Shown: in pieces, positions 56,474 to 64,000 of the stretch | Layout of the letters: each line of letters opens with the position of its first letter | Position numbering within the stretch: position 1 is the first letter of the stretch | Origin: Aggregatibacter actinomycetemcomitans DSM 8324 | Lineage (GTDB): Bacteria > Pseudomonadota > Gammaproteobacteria > Enterobacterales > Pasteurellaceae | Length of the DNA stretch: 64,000 nt | Assembly (NCBI RefSeq): GCF_000372365.1 | Contig: NZ_AQUU01000011.1 | Span: 1-64,000 of the forward strand | Direction of reading: 5' to 3' | Position numbers and translations under genes: made by a program | The notes under the pieces: model-generated | Seen by the model: only the letters and a program-made list of their open reading frames with translations | Told to the model about the DNA's origin: nothing | The model's database searches: none

Positions 56474-56515
56474 GACCGCACTTTTATGGAGTAGCCAAAG
56501 TGCGGTCATTTTTTT
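56474..56515. terminator. Paired uptake-signal terminator between trmN6 and pnuC
   Basis: GACCGCACTTTT and AAAGTGCGGTC arms around ATGGAGTAGCC, followed by seven T. Confidence 0.75.
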
Positions 56516-56531
56516 CGATGAATTTATCTTA

Positions 56532-57221
56532 TCAGCCCTGTTTTGCCAACTTCGTCCAGTTATAATAACCATACAAAGAGTTAAGCAAATAGGCGCTGTA
56601 CATGAGGTATATTGCCGGTGTTTCTGCCCATAACAAAATGGAGATAATGTTCAGCAAAATCCACAACAGCCATTGTTCGCGGTAACGCAAAATCATCAAT
56701 AACTGTGCAGCGACGGTGATGATGGTGGTTAAGCCGTCTAAGCCGGTAGAACTCCCGCCTGCGGCTTTTAGTGCCTGCACGAATAATAGCGTGCCGACAC
56801 TAACAGTAGCAGCGAGCACAATCCAGCCCTGCAAAGTCAGCGATTTAGCAATCACACTTTCGCTACCGCTTTTTTCTTGTTGCATATGGGCTTTCCACGT
56901 GAAATAGCCGATAAATTGCGCCGGAAGGTAAACGTATAGCACGGTGTTCATTTCGCCGATGAAATTCGCCTTCCACGCGACATAGAAATAAGTGTAAGCA
57001 AAGATAAGGCCGAACAAATAGTTACTGATTTTTCCTTTACTGACGAACACCACGCAAATTACGCCGGCAATGCCGGAAATCATGGCGAGAGGCGATTGCG
57101 GATCCAACACAAATGCAATAATTTGCGCCGCGATGAAAAGTAATAACCAGAAAACCTCAAAGGGTTTCCAGCCGGAAAAGAGTTCCTGTTTGGCTTTTTG
57201 TAGGAGTTGCTCTGGGTTCAT
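56532..57221 (-). CDS. pnuC: Nicotinamide riboside transporter PnuC
   Basis: A 229-aa inner-membrane protein with about seven helices. PnuC-family text includes SGWKPFEVFWLLLFIAAQII, YLPAQFIGYFTWKAHMQ, LTTIITVAAQLLMILRYREQWLLWILLNIISILLW and YLLNSLYGYYNW. It imports nicotinamide riboside. Pasteurellaceae depend on such uptake or on nicotinamide for NAD, so this is a key growth-factor route. No ligand-binding RNA was recognised upstream. Confidence 0.92.
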   Translation of the reverse strand: MNPEQLLQKAKQELFSGWKPFEVFWLLLFIAAQIIAFVLDPQSPLAMISGIAGVICVVFVSKGKISNYLFGLIFAYTYFYVAWKANFIGEMNTVLYVYLPAQFIGYFTWKAHMQQEKSGSESVIAKSLTLQGWIVLAATVSVGTLLFVQALKAAGGSSTGLDGLTTIITVAAQLLMILRYREQWLLWILLNIISILLWAETPAIYLMYSAYLLNSLYGYYNWTKLAKQG

Positions 57222-57601
57222 AATAACCTCGCTTATGACGTATAAAGTGCGGTCATCTTAGAAAGTATTTTTTAGAATGTAAAGGATGTGCTACGTTTTT
57301 GTGGGGCGGATCACAAAATTCAGATCAATTCGTGTAGTCACAAAATATCCGTGAAAAGTTTATTTTTCTTGATAACACCGCTAAAATAGCGCATTTTTGA
57401 CGAACAGAGAGAACATCACGACTTTTGCGCCTAGGATTATCCTGATTGAAAATCGACAACTGATTTTCCGGCGGCATAAAACAACATTCGCGCCGAAGAA
57501 ATCAGCACCCTGCAAGCGTAACGTGAGTAGGCCTTATCGCTGTTACAATAGGCTAGGCAATTCGATTGCCTGTGCGTGATCGTCACCAATAAGGAATAAA
57601 T
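57222..57601. other. Intergenic region between pnuC and rluA
   Basis: It holds one uptake signal (57245-57256) in the pnuC leader and presumably the divergent promoters. I see no credible gene, RNA or repeat in the remainder. Confidence 0.4.
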
Positions 57602-58261
57602 ATGGCTCTGATTGAATATAACCCACCGCAGGAACCTTGGCTGGATTTGGTGTATCGAGATGATTACATCGCCGTGGTGAATAAACCGAGCGGCTTGCTT
57701 TCGGTGCCGGGCAATCAGCCGCAATATTATGACAGCGCCATGTCGCGGGTGAAAGAAAAATACGGTTTTTGCGAACCGGCACACCGGCTGGACATGGCAA
57801 CCAGTGGCATTCTGCTGTTTGCCTTAAGCAAATCGGCGAATCGCGAATTAAAACGTCAATTTCGCGAACGCGAACCGAAAAAATATTATCAGGCGCTGGT
57901 TTGGGGGTATTTGGAACAAGAGCAAGGTATGGTGGAATTGCCGCTCATTTGCGATTGGGAAAACCGCCCACGCCAGAAAATTTGCTTCGAACGGGGAAAA
58001 AGAGCGGTCACTTTTTACGACGTTTTGCAGCGTTATCCAAATAACACCACCCGCATAAAACTCACGCCGATTACCGGTCGCTCCCATCAATTACGCCTGC
58101 ACATGCTGGCGCTCGGACACCCGATTTTAGGCGATAAATTCTACGCCCACCCACAAGCCAAAGCCCTCTCGCCCCGCTTATGCCTGCACGCCGAAAGCCT
58201 GCAAATCCGGCACCCGATCACCGGCGAAACCATGGAATTCACCACACTGGTCGGGTTTTAA
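57602..58261 (+). CDS. rluA: Dual-specificity pseudouridine synthase RluA
   Basis: A 219-aa enzyme: LVYRDDYIAVVNKPSGLLSVPG, the catalytic Asp motif AHRLDMATSGILLFA, and ITGRSHQLRLHMLALGHPILGDKFY. It modifies U746 of 23S rRNA and U32 of some tRNAs. No S4 domain, which separates RluA from RluC/D. TAAGGA precedes the ATG. Confidence 0.93.
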   Translation: MALIEYNPPQEPWLDLVYRDDYIAVVNKPSGLLSVPGNQPQYYDSAMSRVKEKYGFCEPAHRLDMATSGILLFALSKSANRELKRQFREREPKKYYQALVWGYLEQEQGMVELPLICDWENRPRQKICFERGKRAVTFYDVLQRYPNNTTRIKLTPITGRSHQLRLHMLALGHPILGDKFYAHPQAKALSPRLCLHAESLQIRHPITGETMEFTTLVGF

Positions 58262-58330
58262 AAAGTGCGGTGGATTTTTCCTGTGTTTTTTCGATGTGAA
58301 ACACCTAAAATTCCGACCGCACTTTTCTTT
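58262..58330 (+). terminator. Uptake-signal pair after rluA
   Basis: AAAGTGCGGT directly after the stop codon and GACCGCACTTTT 50 bp on are in opposite orientation, with T runs after each. The wide spacing makes this a weaker terminator than the others. Confidence 0.5.
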
Positions 58331-58422
58331 TCCGAGGCGATAAAAAGCAATGAAACGGGTTCATTGCTTTGGTTGTCTTTATTGTATTGCCAAATATTTT
58401 TCTTTTTCAATTATTGTCCTTA

Positions 58423-58569
58423 TCATTCCGATCTTTTGAGATTTGCCTTCCATGATGGCGGGCCGGAAGGGGACAGGCTGATGAAGTTGGCGATTAGAAC
58501 CGGCAATCCGAATCCTTCTGCCACTAAAAAATGACGAATGCTTTCAGGTTATGTACCGATGGTGGTCAT
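58423..58569 (-). pseudogene. Short broken gene downstream of luxS
   Basis: AAGGAG and an ATG at 58567-58569 start MTTIGT, then TAA (58549-58551), then in the same frame PESIRHFLVAEGFGLPVLIA, NFISLSPSGPPSW and a stop at 58423. The good ribosome site and the long continuation after a single stop suggest a dead gene. I do not recognise the family. It follows luxS in the same direction. Confidence 0.4.
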
Positions 58570-58579
58570 AAACGTCTCC

Positions 58580-59086
58580 TTATTGTTTTAATAAGCTTTC
58601 GTCTAAGGTTAAATCTTCATTTTTATTTACGCCGATACCGCGATCCAACACATTTTGTGCGATTTGATGTGCTTCTTCCAAAGAATGCTCGGTGTAAGTG
58701 CCGCATTGGTACTCATTTAGTTCAGGAATTTCGCTTTGTTTCTTTACATTCAGAATATCCTGCATCGAAGCTGCCCACGCCTGTGCGATTTGGGTTTCAT
58801 TTGGAGTGCCGATTAAGGACATATAAAAACCGGTGCGACAGCCCATCGGGGAAATATCGATAATTTCCACATCCTTGCCATTTAAGTGATCTCGCATAAA
58901 ACCGGCAAATAAATGTTCAAGGGTGTGAATACCTTTCGGTGGCAAGTTTTCTTTGTTAGGTATCGTGAAACGAAGATCAAAAACGGTGATATTGTCTCCT
59001 TTTGGAGTGCGCATGATCTTCGCAATACGTACGGCAGGCGCCTTCATTCGGGTGTGATCCACTTTAAAACTATCAAGTAATGGCAT
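58580..59086 (-). CDS. luxS: S-ribosylhomocysteine lyase
   Basis: A 168-aa iron enzyme: [20 protein letters not shown], the metal motif [15 protein letters not shown] (HxxEH), [13 protein letters not shown], and the third ligand region [16 protein letters not shown]. It makes homocysteine and DPD, the precursor of autoinducer-2. AI-2 and PNAG both bear on biofilm growth in this group, but no direct link is visible. Confidence 0.96.
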   Translation of the reverse strand: MPLLDSFKVDHTRMKAPAVRIAKIMRTPKGDNITVFDLRFTIPNKENLPPKGIHTLEHLFAGFMRDHLNGKDVEIIDISPMGCRTGFYMSLIGTPNETQIAQAWAASMQDILNVKKQSEIPELNEYQCGTYTEHSLEEAHQIAQNVLDRGIGVNKNEDLTLDESLLKQ

Positions 59087-59189
59087 ATTTTTTCCTCAAT
59101 TTTAGCTTTTTTGATTAAAAATTAAGCGTTCGTAAATTATTTATAAGTTTTTGTAAATTCTTGCGAACTTTTTCCGTTATACTATTGTC

Positions 59190-59271
59190 ATAAATTACGA
59201 GCAACTTGCAGTTGTTTTAATAAAATTGGTTCCTTAGGTTATTTGCCTCTCTTCGTGAGAGGCATTTTTTT
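59190..59271 (+). ncRNA. Candidate small RNA between luxS and yqaA
   Basis: A good -10 element TATACT (59178-59183) is followed by about 60 bases without coding potential, then a strong terminator: TGCCTCTC TTCG TGAGAGGCA and seven T (59244-59271). Genes on both sides run on the minus strand, so this plus-strand terminator serves neither. The -35 region is poor. Confidence 0.5.
59244..59271 (+). terminator. Strong intrinsic terminator, plus strand
   Basis: GCCTCTC/GAGAGGC stem with a TTCGT loop and a T7 tract. It is orphan with respect to the annotated protein genes. Confidence 0.8.
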
Positions 59272-59298
59272 ATGTATTTTACAGGAAAATCGCAGGCT

Positions 59299-59784
59299 TT
59301 ACAGAAAAGCCACACCTAAAAACAACAAAAAAACATACCGCACTATTTTGCCCAGCGCGATAAAAACCAGGCACGCCAACCAGTTCAACCGCAACCAACC
59401 CGCCACCGCACAAAATACATCCCCGATGATTGGCAACCAGCTGAAAAATAACACCAAACTGCCGTAACGTTGTGTTTTTTCCAATGTCCAAGCCAGTTCG
59501 GCATTCTGCGGCGGTTTATTGAAAGCAGGCAACCAACGCCCTAAAACATAAGTGGTCAGACTTCCAAGTGTATTACCGATAACCGCAACCCATAACAAAC
59601 TTTGAACTTCGATGGAAAAATGATGGTAACCCGACCATAAAAGCGGTGCGGCGATGGTAAGAAAAATAATTTCCGAATTGCCGGGCAGCACGGTGGAACT
59701 GAGAAAGGCGCTGGCGAACATAATCCAAAGCCGATGTTCGCCGAATAAGGATTGCCACCAATCCCAGCTGAAGAGGTCTAACAT
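59299..59784 (-). CDS. yqaA: YqaA family (DedA/SNARE-associated) membrane protein
   Basis: A 161-aa inner-membrane protein with FASAFLSSTVLPGNSEIIFL, AVIGNTLGSLTTYVLGRWLP and FFSWLPIIGDVFCAVAGWLRL, the two re-entrant-type motifs of the DedA superfamily. DedA proteins act in lipid carrier recycling and proton-linked transport; the role of YqaA itself is not established. Placed with yqaB, as in E. coli, but with an acetyltransferase gene between. Confidence 0.88.
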   Translation of the reverse strand: MLDLFSWDWWQSLFGEHRLWIMFASAFLSSTVLPGNSEIIFLTIAAPLLWSGYHHFSIEVQSLLWVAVIGNTLGSLTTYVLGRWLPAFNKPPQNAELAWTLEKTQRYGSLVLFFSWLPIIGDVFCAVAGWLRLNWLACLVFIALGKIVRYVFLLFLGVAFL

Positions 59785-59786
59785 CG

Positions 59787-60392
59787 TTAGATTTGCGGCC
59801 GGTAGGTACGCAGATAATTTTCACGATCTGCCACATTCACTTGTCGCACTACCCGACAAGGAGACCCCACGGCGACGGTGTTTGCGGGAATATCTTTAGT
59901 GACTACGGAACCCGCAGCAATTACCACATTATCACCAATTGTCACACCGCCCAGAACCACAACATTGCCGCCAAGCCACACATTATTGCCGATGGTAATC
60001 GGAAGCGCCTGCTCCCAGCCGGCAAGGCGCAATTCGGGATCGAGCGGGTGTCCCACCGTATATAAACTCACATTGGGCGCAAACATCACATCGTTGCCGA
60101 TGGTCACCGGTGCGTTATCTAAAATGGTGCAGTGATAATTGGCGAAAAAGTTTTTTCCCACCTTAATATTGCTGCCGTAGTCACAATAAAAGGGCGCATT
60201 GACATGCGTTGTCGCGTCGGCTTTGCCAAACAAGGCTAAAATCAACCGCACTTTTTCCGCTTTATTGCTCGGACGGGTCAGAATATTGAATTGGTACAGT
60301 AACTCTTTGGCACGCAGACGCATTGCTACCAGCTCATCGGTGTAAGGCTGATGGGCGAGACCACGCAGCATTTTCTCTTTTTCGCTCAGCAT
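59787..60392 (-). CDS. Sugar O-acetyltransferase (Maa/LacA-like)
   Basis: A 201-aa enzyme of the left-handed beta-helix family. N-terminal MLRGLAHQPYTDELVAMRLRAKEL (Maa/NodL cap), then hexapeptide repeats, with FYCDYGSNIKVGKNFFANYH (catalytic-type His), TVGHPLDPELRLAGWE, and VWLGGNVVVLGGVTIGDNVV. It moves acetyl from acetyl-CoA to a sugar such as maltose or a galactoside; the substrate is not fixed. It shares one base with the end of yqaB and stops 2 bp before yqaA. Confidence 0.88.
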   Translation of the reverse strand: MLSEKEKMLRGLAHQPYTDELVAMRLRAKELLYQFNILTRPSNKAEKVRLILALFGKADATTHVNAPFYCDYGSNIKVGKNFFANYHCTILDNAPVTIGNDVMFAPNVSLYTVGHPLDPELRLAGWEQALPITIGNNVWLGGNVVVLGGVTIGDNVVIAAGSVVTKDIPANTVAVGSPCRVVRQVNVADRENYLRTYRPQI

Positions 60393-60994
60393 CAGTTTTC
60401 TCTCAATAATTTATTTACGCGCACATCAAATACATCCATCCCGGCACTTAATCCCGCCTGAATGCCCAAATCACCGTCTTCAAAGACTAAACAGCGTTGT
60501 GGTTTCACCTTAATCAGTTCGGCACAACGTAAAAACGTGTCCGGCGCAGGTTTATGATGTTGAATATCTTCGGCGGTGACAATGGCGGAAAAGTATTTTT
60601 CAAAATCAAATTTATCCAATAGAATTTCTGTCATGGCACGATGGGAACCCGTGCCTAACACCAACGGTTTTTTGCTGTAAAAAGAACGCACGACACTGGC
60701 GGCGGGCAATAGCGTGGCGTGTTGCATAATCAGCTGTTTGCCGTATTTGCGTTTCAAATGGATGACATCATCCAATCTTTCTAACGGCATGGCATGGCGT
60801 TTCATCATTTCCTGCGCGATGGTTTTTACCGGCGCACCGCCTAGTTCATATAATAAATTGCCGTCAAACGGATAGCCAAAATGTTGACCCACCATTTCCC
60901 ACGCCTTGGCGTGACTTGGCATGGTGTCGATAACCGTGCCATCCATGTCAAAAATTAAACCGTCATATTGGTTTATTACATCATTATCTAACAT
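60392..60994 (-). CDS. yqaB: HAD-type sugar phosphatase YqaB
   Basis: A 200-aa HAD phosphatase: motif I GLIFDMDGTVIDTMPSH, LVLGTGSHRAMTEILL (motif II), HHKPAPDTFLRCAEL (Lys), and VFEDGDLGIQAGLSAGMDVF (motif III). It matches E. coli YqaB, which acts on fructose 1-phosphate. First gene of the yqaB-acetyltransferase-yqaA operon. Confidence 0.9.
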   Translation of the reverse strand: MLDNDVINQYDGLIFDMDGTVIDTMPSHAKAWEMVGQHFGYPFDGNLLYELGGAPVKTIAQEMMKRHAMPLERLDDVIHLKRKYGKQLIMQHATLLPAASVVRSFYSKKPLVLGTGSHRAMTEILLDKFDFEKYFSAIVTAEDIQHHKPAPDTFLRCAELIKVKPQRCLVFEDGDLGIQAGLSAGMDVFDVRVNKLLREN

Positions 60995-61122
60995 ATTGCC
61001 TTCCGGATTGTCTTAGTTACAACAAATAAGATAGCTATTGTGCAATAAATTTATGATCCGTGCATCGTTTAATTTCGGCGGTATGCGGTTATACTTAGTC
61101 AGCTTTAGGTGAGAGCAGGTAA

Positions 61123-61503
61123 ATGGATATTCAACAACGGCTGTGGATTTTTCAAACGCGGGAGCTCATTGACGATCATATCGTCGAGACCGTACTCAAT
61201 GTGCGCCGGCATTTGCAACGCCAATGGCAGGTGGACGTGGAAACGGAACAGGTGAAAATGATGTTGGTGCATATTGCCAGCGCGTTGGGGCGCATTAAAC
61301 GCGGACATTGCGTTTCGCCGTTGTATGCGGAATTGCTGTTGGAAATGAAAAGTGCGGTGGTTTTTCCGCAAGTTTTGCAGATTCACCAAAATGTGTTGGA
61401 ACTGATTCCGTTAGATATTCCGGAAGAGGAACAGACATATTTCCTGGCGAACGTATATGGTTTGGTATTGGATCAGCCGCATGTGCTGGCGCGGATAAGT
61501 TAA
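61123..61503 (+). CDS. Stand-alone PRD-domain protein
   Basis: A 126-aa protein made of a single PTS regulation domain: [43 protein letters not shown] (with the regulatory His), and [16 protein letters not shown]. PRDs are normally pairs within antiterminators or activators and are phosphorylated by HPr or EIIB. This one has no RNA- or DNA-binding domain, so it may act as a phospho-sensor or partner protein. GAGCAGGT precedes the ATG. Confidence 0.75.
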   Translation: MDIQQRLWIFQTRELIDDHIVETVLNVRRHLQRQWQVDVETEQVKMMLVHIASALGRIKRGHCVSPLYAELLLEMKSAVVFPQVLQIHQNVLELIPLDIPEEEQTYFLANVYGLVLDQPHVLARIS

Positions 61504-61574
61504 AAACGCATGGAAAAACCACCGCACTTCTTGGCGTTTGAGTAAGATAAATGAGAAATTGTTGGAATGTGAAA

Positions 61575-61651
61575 TGGCGCACCCGAAAGGATTCGAACCT
61601 TTGACCGCTCGGTTCGTAGCCGAGTACTCTATCCAGCTGAGCTACGGGTGC
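61575..61651 (-). tRNA. tRNA-Arg (anticodon ACG)
   Basis: 77 nt with encoded CCA. Acceptor GCACCCG/CGGGTGC, anticodon loop CTACGAA in stem CTCGG/CCGAG, and T loop GGTTCGAATCC. It reads CGU/CGC/CGA after A34 deamination. Confidence 0.95.
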
Positions 61652-61705
61652 GTAGTGAATGTTTAACTCGCTCAAACCATTTTAAACCATAGAGTCGACT
61701 TAAAA

Positions 61706-61782
61706 TGGCGCACCCGAGAGGATTCGAACCTCTGACCGCTCGGTTCGTAGCCGAGTACTCTATCCAGCTGAGCTACGGGTGC
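61706..61782 (-). tRNA. tRNA-Arg (anticodon ACG), second copy
   Basis: 77 nt with encoded CCA, the same as the neighbouring copy except in the T stem (AGAGG/CCTCT in place of AAAGG/CCTTT). A recent tandem duplication. Confidence 0.95.
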
Positions 61783-61799
61783 GAGACAAATTAAACAAA

Positions 61800-61893
61800 T
61801 GGCGGTGAGAGAGGGATTCGAACCCTCGATGGAGTTTTTGACCCCATACTCCCTTAGCAGGGGAGCGCCTTCAGCCTGCTCGGCCATCTCACC
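61800..61893 (-). tRNA. tRNA-Ser (anticodon GCT)
   Basis: 94 nt with encoded CCA and a long variable arm. Acceptor GGTGAGA/TCTCACC, anticodon loop CTGCTAA in stem CTCCC/GGGAG. It is first in the three-tRNA cluster on the minus strand. Confidence 0.95.
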
Positions 61894-62018
61894 ACAATCG
61901 ATTTGTGGGCGGTATGATACGGGTTTATGACAATAAGTCAAATTATTTTTTCCGAAAAGTGCCTGAAATCAACTTGGTTGAGCGATTTCTCAACAAATCC
62001 GAACGGGGTTTTTGTCCT

Positions 62019-64000
62019 TTATTTTCCGCGTAAAATTGCCCGTAAATTGGCGATATGGCTTTGTGTTTTTGCCTGTTGCTGTTCGGCGCTTAACGGCGGT
62101 TTATCCCGCTCCCATTGCAAATCGTTTTCCGGCAGTTCCAACAAAAAGCGACTCGGTTCGGGACGGATTAACTCGCCGAATTGACGTCGTTCCTTACACA
62201 AGGAAAACCACAGATTCTGTTGCGCACGGGTAATCCCCACATACGTCAAACGACGCTCTTCTTCCACATTGTCTTCGTCAATGCTGGTTTGGTGCGGCAA
62301 AATACCTTCTTCCATGCCAATTAAAAACACATGGGGAAATTCCAGCCCTTTGGAGGCGTGTAGCGTCATCAATTGCACCTGGTCGCCATCATTTTCCTCT
62401 TCGCCGCGCTCCAGCATATCCCGTAAGGTCAAGCGGGTGACAATTTGATTGAGGTTCATGGGCTCGTTAAACTCGTCGCCTTTCAACATGCCGGCGACCC
62501 AATCGAACAGCGTCGCCACGTTTTTACTCTGCATTTCCGCCGCTTTCGGGCTGGTGGCGTATTCGTACAAATATTCTTCATAGTGCAACGAGGAAAGCAT
62601 GGAACGCACCGCCCGTTCCGGTTCGGAGCGCTGAATTTCGTCATTCAGTTCCACAGTCCAGCGGGCGAATTTTTGCAATGCGTCATACGCTTTCGGCGTG
62701 ACCCGTTGAAGCAGCTCAAAATCAAAAATCGCTTCAAACAAACTGATATGTTTTTCCTGCGCCAAGGAACCCAGTTTTTCCAGCGTCGCGGTGCCGATTT
62801 CCCGCTTCGGCGTGTTTACAATACGCAAAAATGCCGCGTCGTCGTCCTGATTCACCACCAAACGCAAATACGCCATCATGTCTTTAATTTCCGTGCGGGA
62901 GAAAAACGACGTGCCGCCGGAAATTTTGTACGGAATGCGGTTTTGCATGAGGATTTTTTCCAACAGGCGCGATTGATGGTTGCCGCGATACAAAATGGCA
63001 TAATCGCGATAATGGGTTTTGCCGATAAATCGATGCGCAATCAGCTCGCCTACCACGCGCTCCGCCTCGTGCTCTTCATTTTTCGCTTCGATAATTTGTA
63101 ATTTTTCCCCTTCGCCTAAATTGGAAAACAGTTTTTTGTCGAAAACGTGCTCATTGTTATCAATGAGAATATTGGCGCAGTGTAAAATTCGTTGGCTGGA
63201 ACGGTAGTTTTGTTCCAGTTTAATCACCCGTAACGCCGGGAAATCATCGCGCAGCCGCACCATATTCTGCGGACGCGCGCCCCGCCAGGAATAAATGGAT
63301 TGATCGTCATCGCCCACTACCGTAAAACGGGCGCGTTCGCCCACCAACAGTTTAATCAGTTCATATTGGCTGGTGTTGGTGTCTTGGTATTCGTCCACCA
63401 ACAGATAGCGAATTTTCTCCTGCCATTTTAACCGCACTTCGGCGTTCTGTTTGAACAACAACGTCGGCAGCATGATCAAATCGTCAAAATCCAAGGCGTT
63501 GTAAGCGCGCAGTTGTTTGTTGTAGCGATCGTAACAATGGGCGAAGGTCTGTTCTTTGTTATCCCGTGCCAACCCCAGCGCCTGTTGCGGACTGCATAAA
63601 TCGTTCTTCCAGTTGGAAATACGGTTAATCAGCTCGCGCAATACGCCTTTGTCTTCCTGCAACACATCGGCGGTGAGTTCTTTTAACAGCGCCATTTGGT
63701 CGTGTTCGTCAAACAGCGTCATATTGGCTTTAAAGCCTAACTGTTTGTATTCACACTTAATAATATCAAAACCTAAGGTGTGGAAGGTGGACACAATCAG
63801 CCCTTTGGATTGTGCTTTGCCGATGGATTGCGCCACGCGCTCTTTCATTTCGCGGGCGGCTTTGTTGGTGAAAGTGACGGCGGCGATTTGCTTCGGAAAA
63901 TAACCGCACTTATCGATTAAATGGGCGATTTTGTTGATGATTACGCGGGTTTTGCCGGAACCGGCGCCGGCTAGCACCAGGCAAGGGCCGGAGACGTATT
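62019..64000 (-). CDS. rep: ATP-dependent DNA helicase Rep (5' end outside window)
   Basis: A UvrD/Rep-type superfamily 1 helicase; 660 codons are visible. Read from the window edge: [20 protein letters not shown] (Walker A), [17 protein letters not shown] (Ia), [17 protein letters not shown] (II), [16 protein letters not shown] (III), [13 protein letters not shown] (IV), [22 protein letters not shown] (V) and [11 protein letters not shown] (VI). The first few residues are beyond the right edge. Rep helps replication forks pass bound proteins. Family text favours Rep over UvrD, which is longer. Confidence 0.93.
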   Translation of the reverse strand, partial: YVSGPCLVLAGAGSGKTRVIINKIAHLIDKCGYFPKQIAAVTFTNKAAREMKERVAQSIGKAQSKGLIVSTFHTLGFDIIKCEYKQLGFKANMTLFDEHDQMALLKELTADVLQEDKGVLRELINRISNWKNDLCSPQQALGLARDNKEQTFAHCYDRYNKQLRAYNALDFDDLIMLPTLLFKQNAEVRLKWQEKIRYLLVDEYQDTNTSQYELIKLLVGERARFTVVGDDDQSIYSWRGARPQNMVRLRDDFPALRVIKLEQNYRSSQRILHCANILIDNNEHVFDKKLFSNLGEGEKLQIIEAKNEEHEAERVVGELIAHRFIGKTHYRDYAILYRGNHQSRLLEKILMQNRIPYKISGGTSFFSRTEIKDMMAYLRLVVNQDDDAAFLRIVNTPKREIGTATLEKLGSLAQEKHISLFEAIFDFELLQRVTPKAYDALQKFARWTVELNDEIQRSEPERAVRSMLSSLHYEEYLYEYATSPKAAEMQSKNVATLFDWVAGMLKGDEFNEPMNLNQIVTRLTLRDMLERGEEENDGDQVQLMTLHASKGLEFPHVFLIGMEEGILPHQTSIDEDNVEEERRLTYVGITRAQQNLWFSLCKERRQFGELIRPEPSRFLLELPENDLQWERDKPPLSAEQQQAKTQSHIANLRAILRGK

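Noticed and set aside
57222-57320. NAD-sensing riboswitch before pnuC
   Set aside because: The leader is short and shows no aptamer consensus that I could recognise.
57437-57800. Minus-strand frames overlapping the start of rluA
   Set aside because: They run antisense to well-conserved rluA codons and have Cys/His-rich, unpatterned text; shadows.
61295-61941. Minus-strand frames across the tRNA cluster (text [19 protein letters not shown])
   Set aside because: This text is a translation of tRNA-Arg genes, a common false annotation.

Overview
The window looks like chromosome of a Pasteurellaceae bacterium, most likely Aggregatibacter. From about 15 kb onward the Haemophilus-type uptake signal AAGTGCGGT (or ACCGCACTT) occurs many times, often as inverted pairs that double as terminators. 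The gene set (pgaABCD, luxS, manXYZ, gpmA, aphA, hslVU, ribB under an FMN riboswitch) fits that family. The genus is inferred; no rRNA gene is present to confirm it.

Region 1 (1 to about 14.95 kb) is accessory DNA in which I saw no exact uptake signal. From the left it holds: (a) the broken end of a VirB-type conjugation locus on the minus strand (eexN-like, virB5, a virB4 fused in frame to the start of virB3, and virB2 without its leader), ending abruptly near 2912; (b) the C-terminal tip of an Rhs protein with a putative immunity gene, then a second, frameshifted toxin tip with its own putative immunity gene; (c) a large serine recombinase followed by two ParB/RepB-like genes, the second split by an in-frame amber codon, with a divergent HTH gene; (d) a five-gene Tn7-like transposition module (TnsA, TnsB, TnsC/TniB, TniQ, and a zinc-ribbon protein in the tniE position). 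The right end of the transposon is at 14954, exactly inside comM, with GCGGC as the probable 5-bp target duplication. Only the C-terminal half of comM remains here. The left end and the first half of comM were not found in the window.

Region 2 (15 to 49.9 kb) is ordinary core genome: envC-yibQ; a phosphohexomutase; gpmA; yfbU; mlaA; a solitary nikA-like gene; hslVU; aphA; a patch of three dead genes (26.5-27.45 kb); mtr; ppa; an M48 lipoprotein protease; ribB; trpS; ftsY divergent from rsmD; manXYZ with a membrane-anchored HAD phosphatase; nupC-deoD; pgaABCD for poly-N-acetylglucosamine; a UhpC-like transporter; pdxH.

Region 3 (49.9 to 54.3 kb) is a small AT-rich defence island. It has a Thoeris-type operon with two intact TIR proteins but a thsA gene carrying both a frameshift and a nonsense codon. 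Beside it is a DUF4143-type ATPase gene preceded by three evenly spaced inverted repeats.

Region 4 (54.3 to 64 kb) returns to core genes: srmB divergent from trmN6, pnuC, rluA, luxS, a candidate small RNA, yqaA-acetyltransferase-yqaB, a stand-alone PRD protein, tRNA-Arg(ACG) twice, tRNA-Ser(GCT), and the 5'-truncated rep helicase gene at the window edge.
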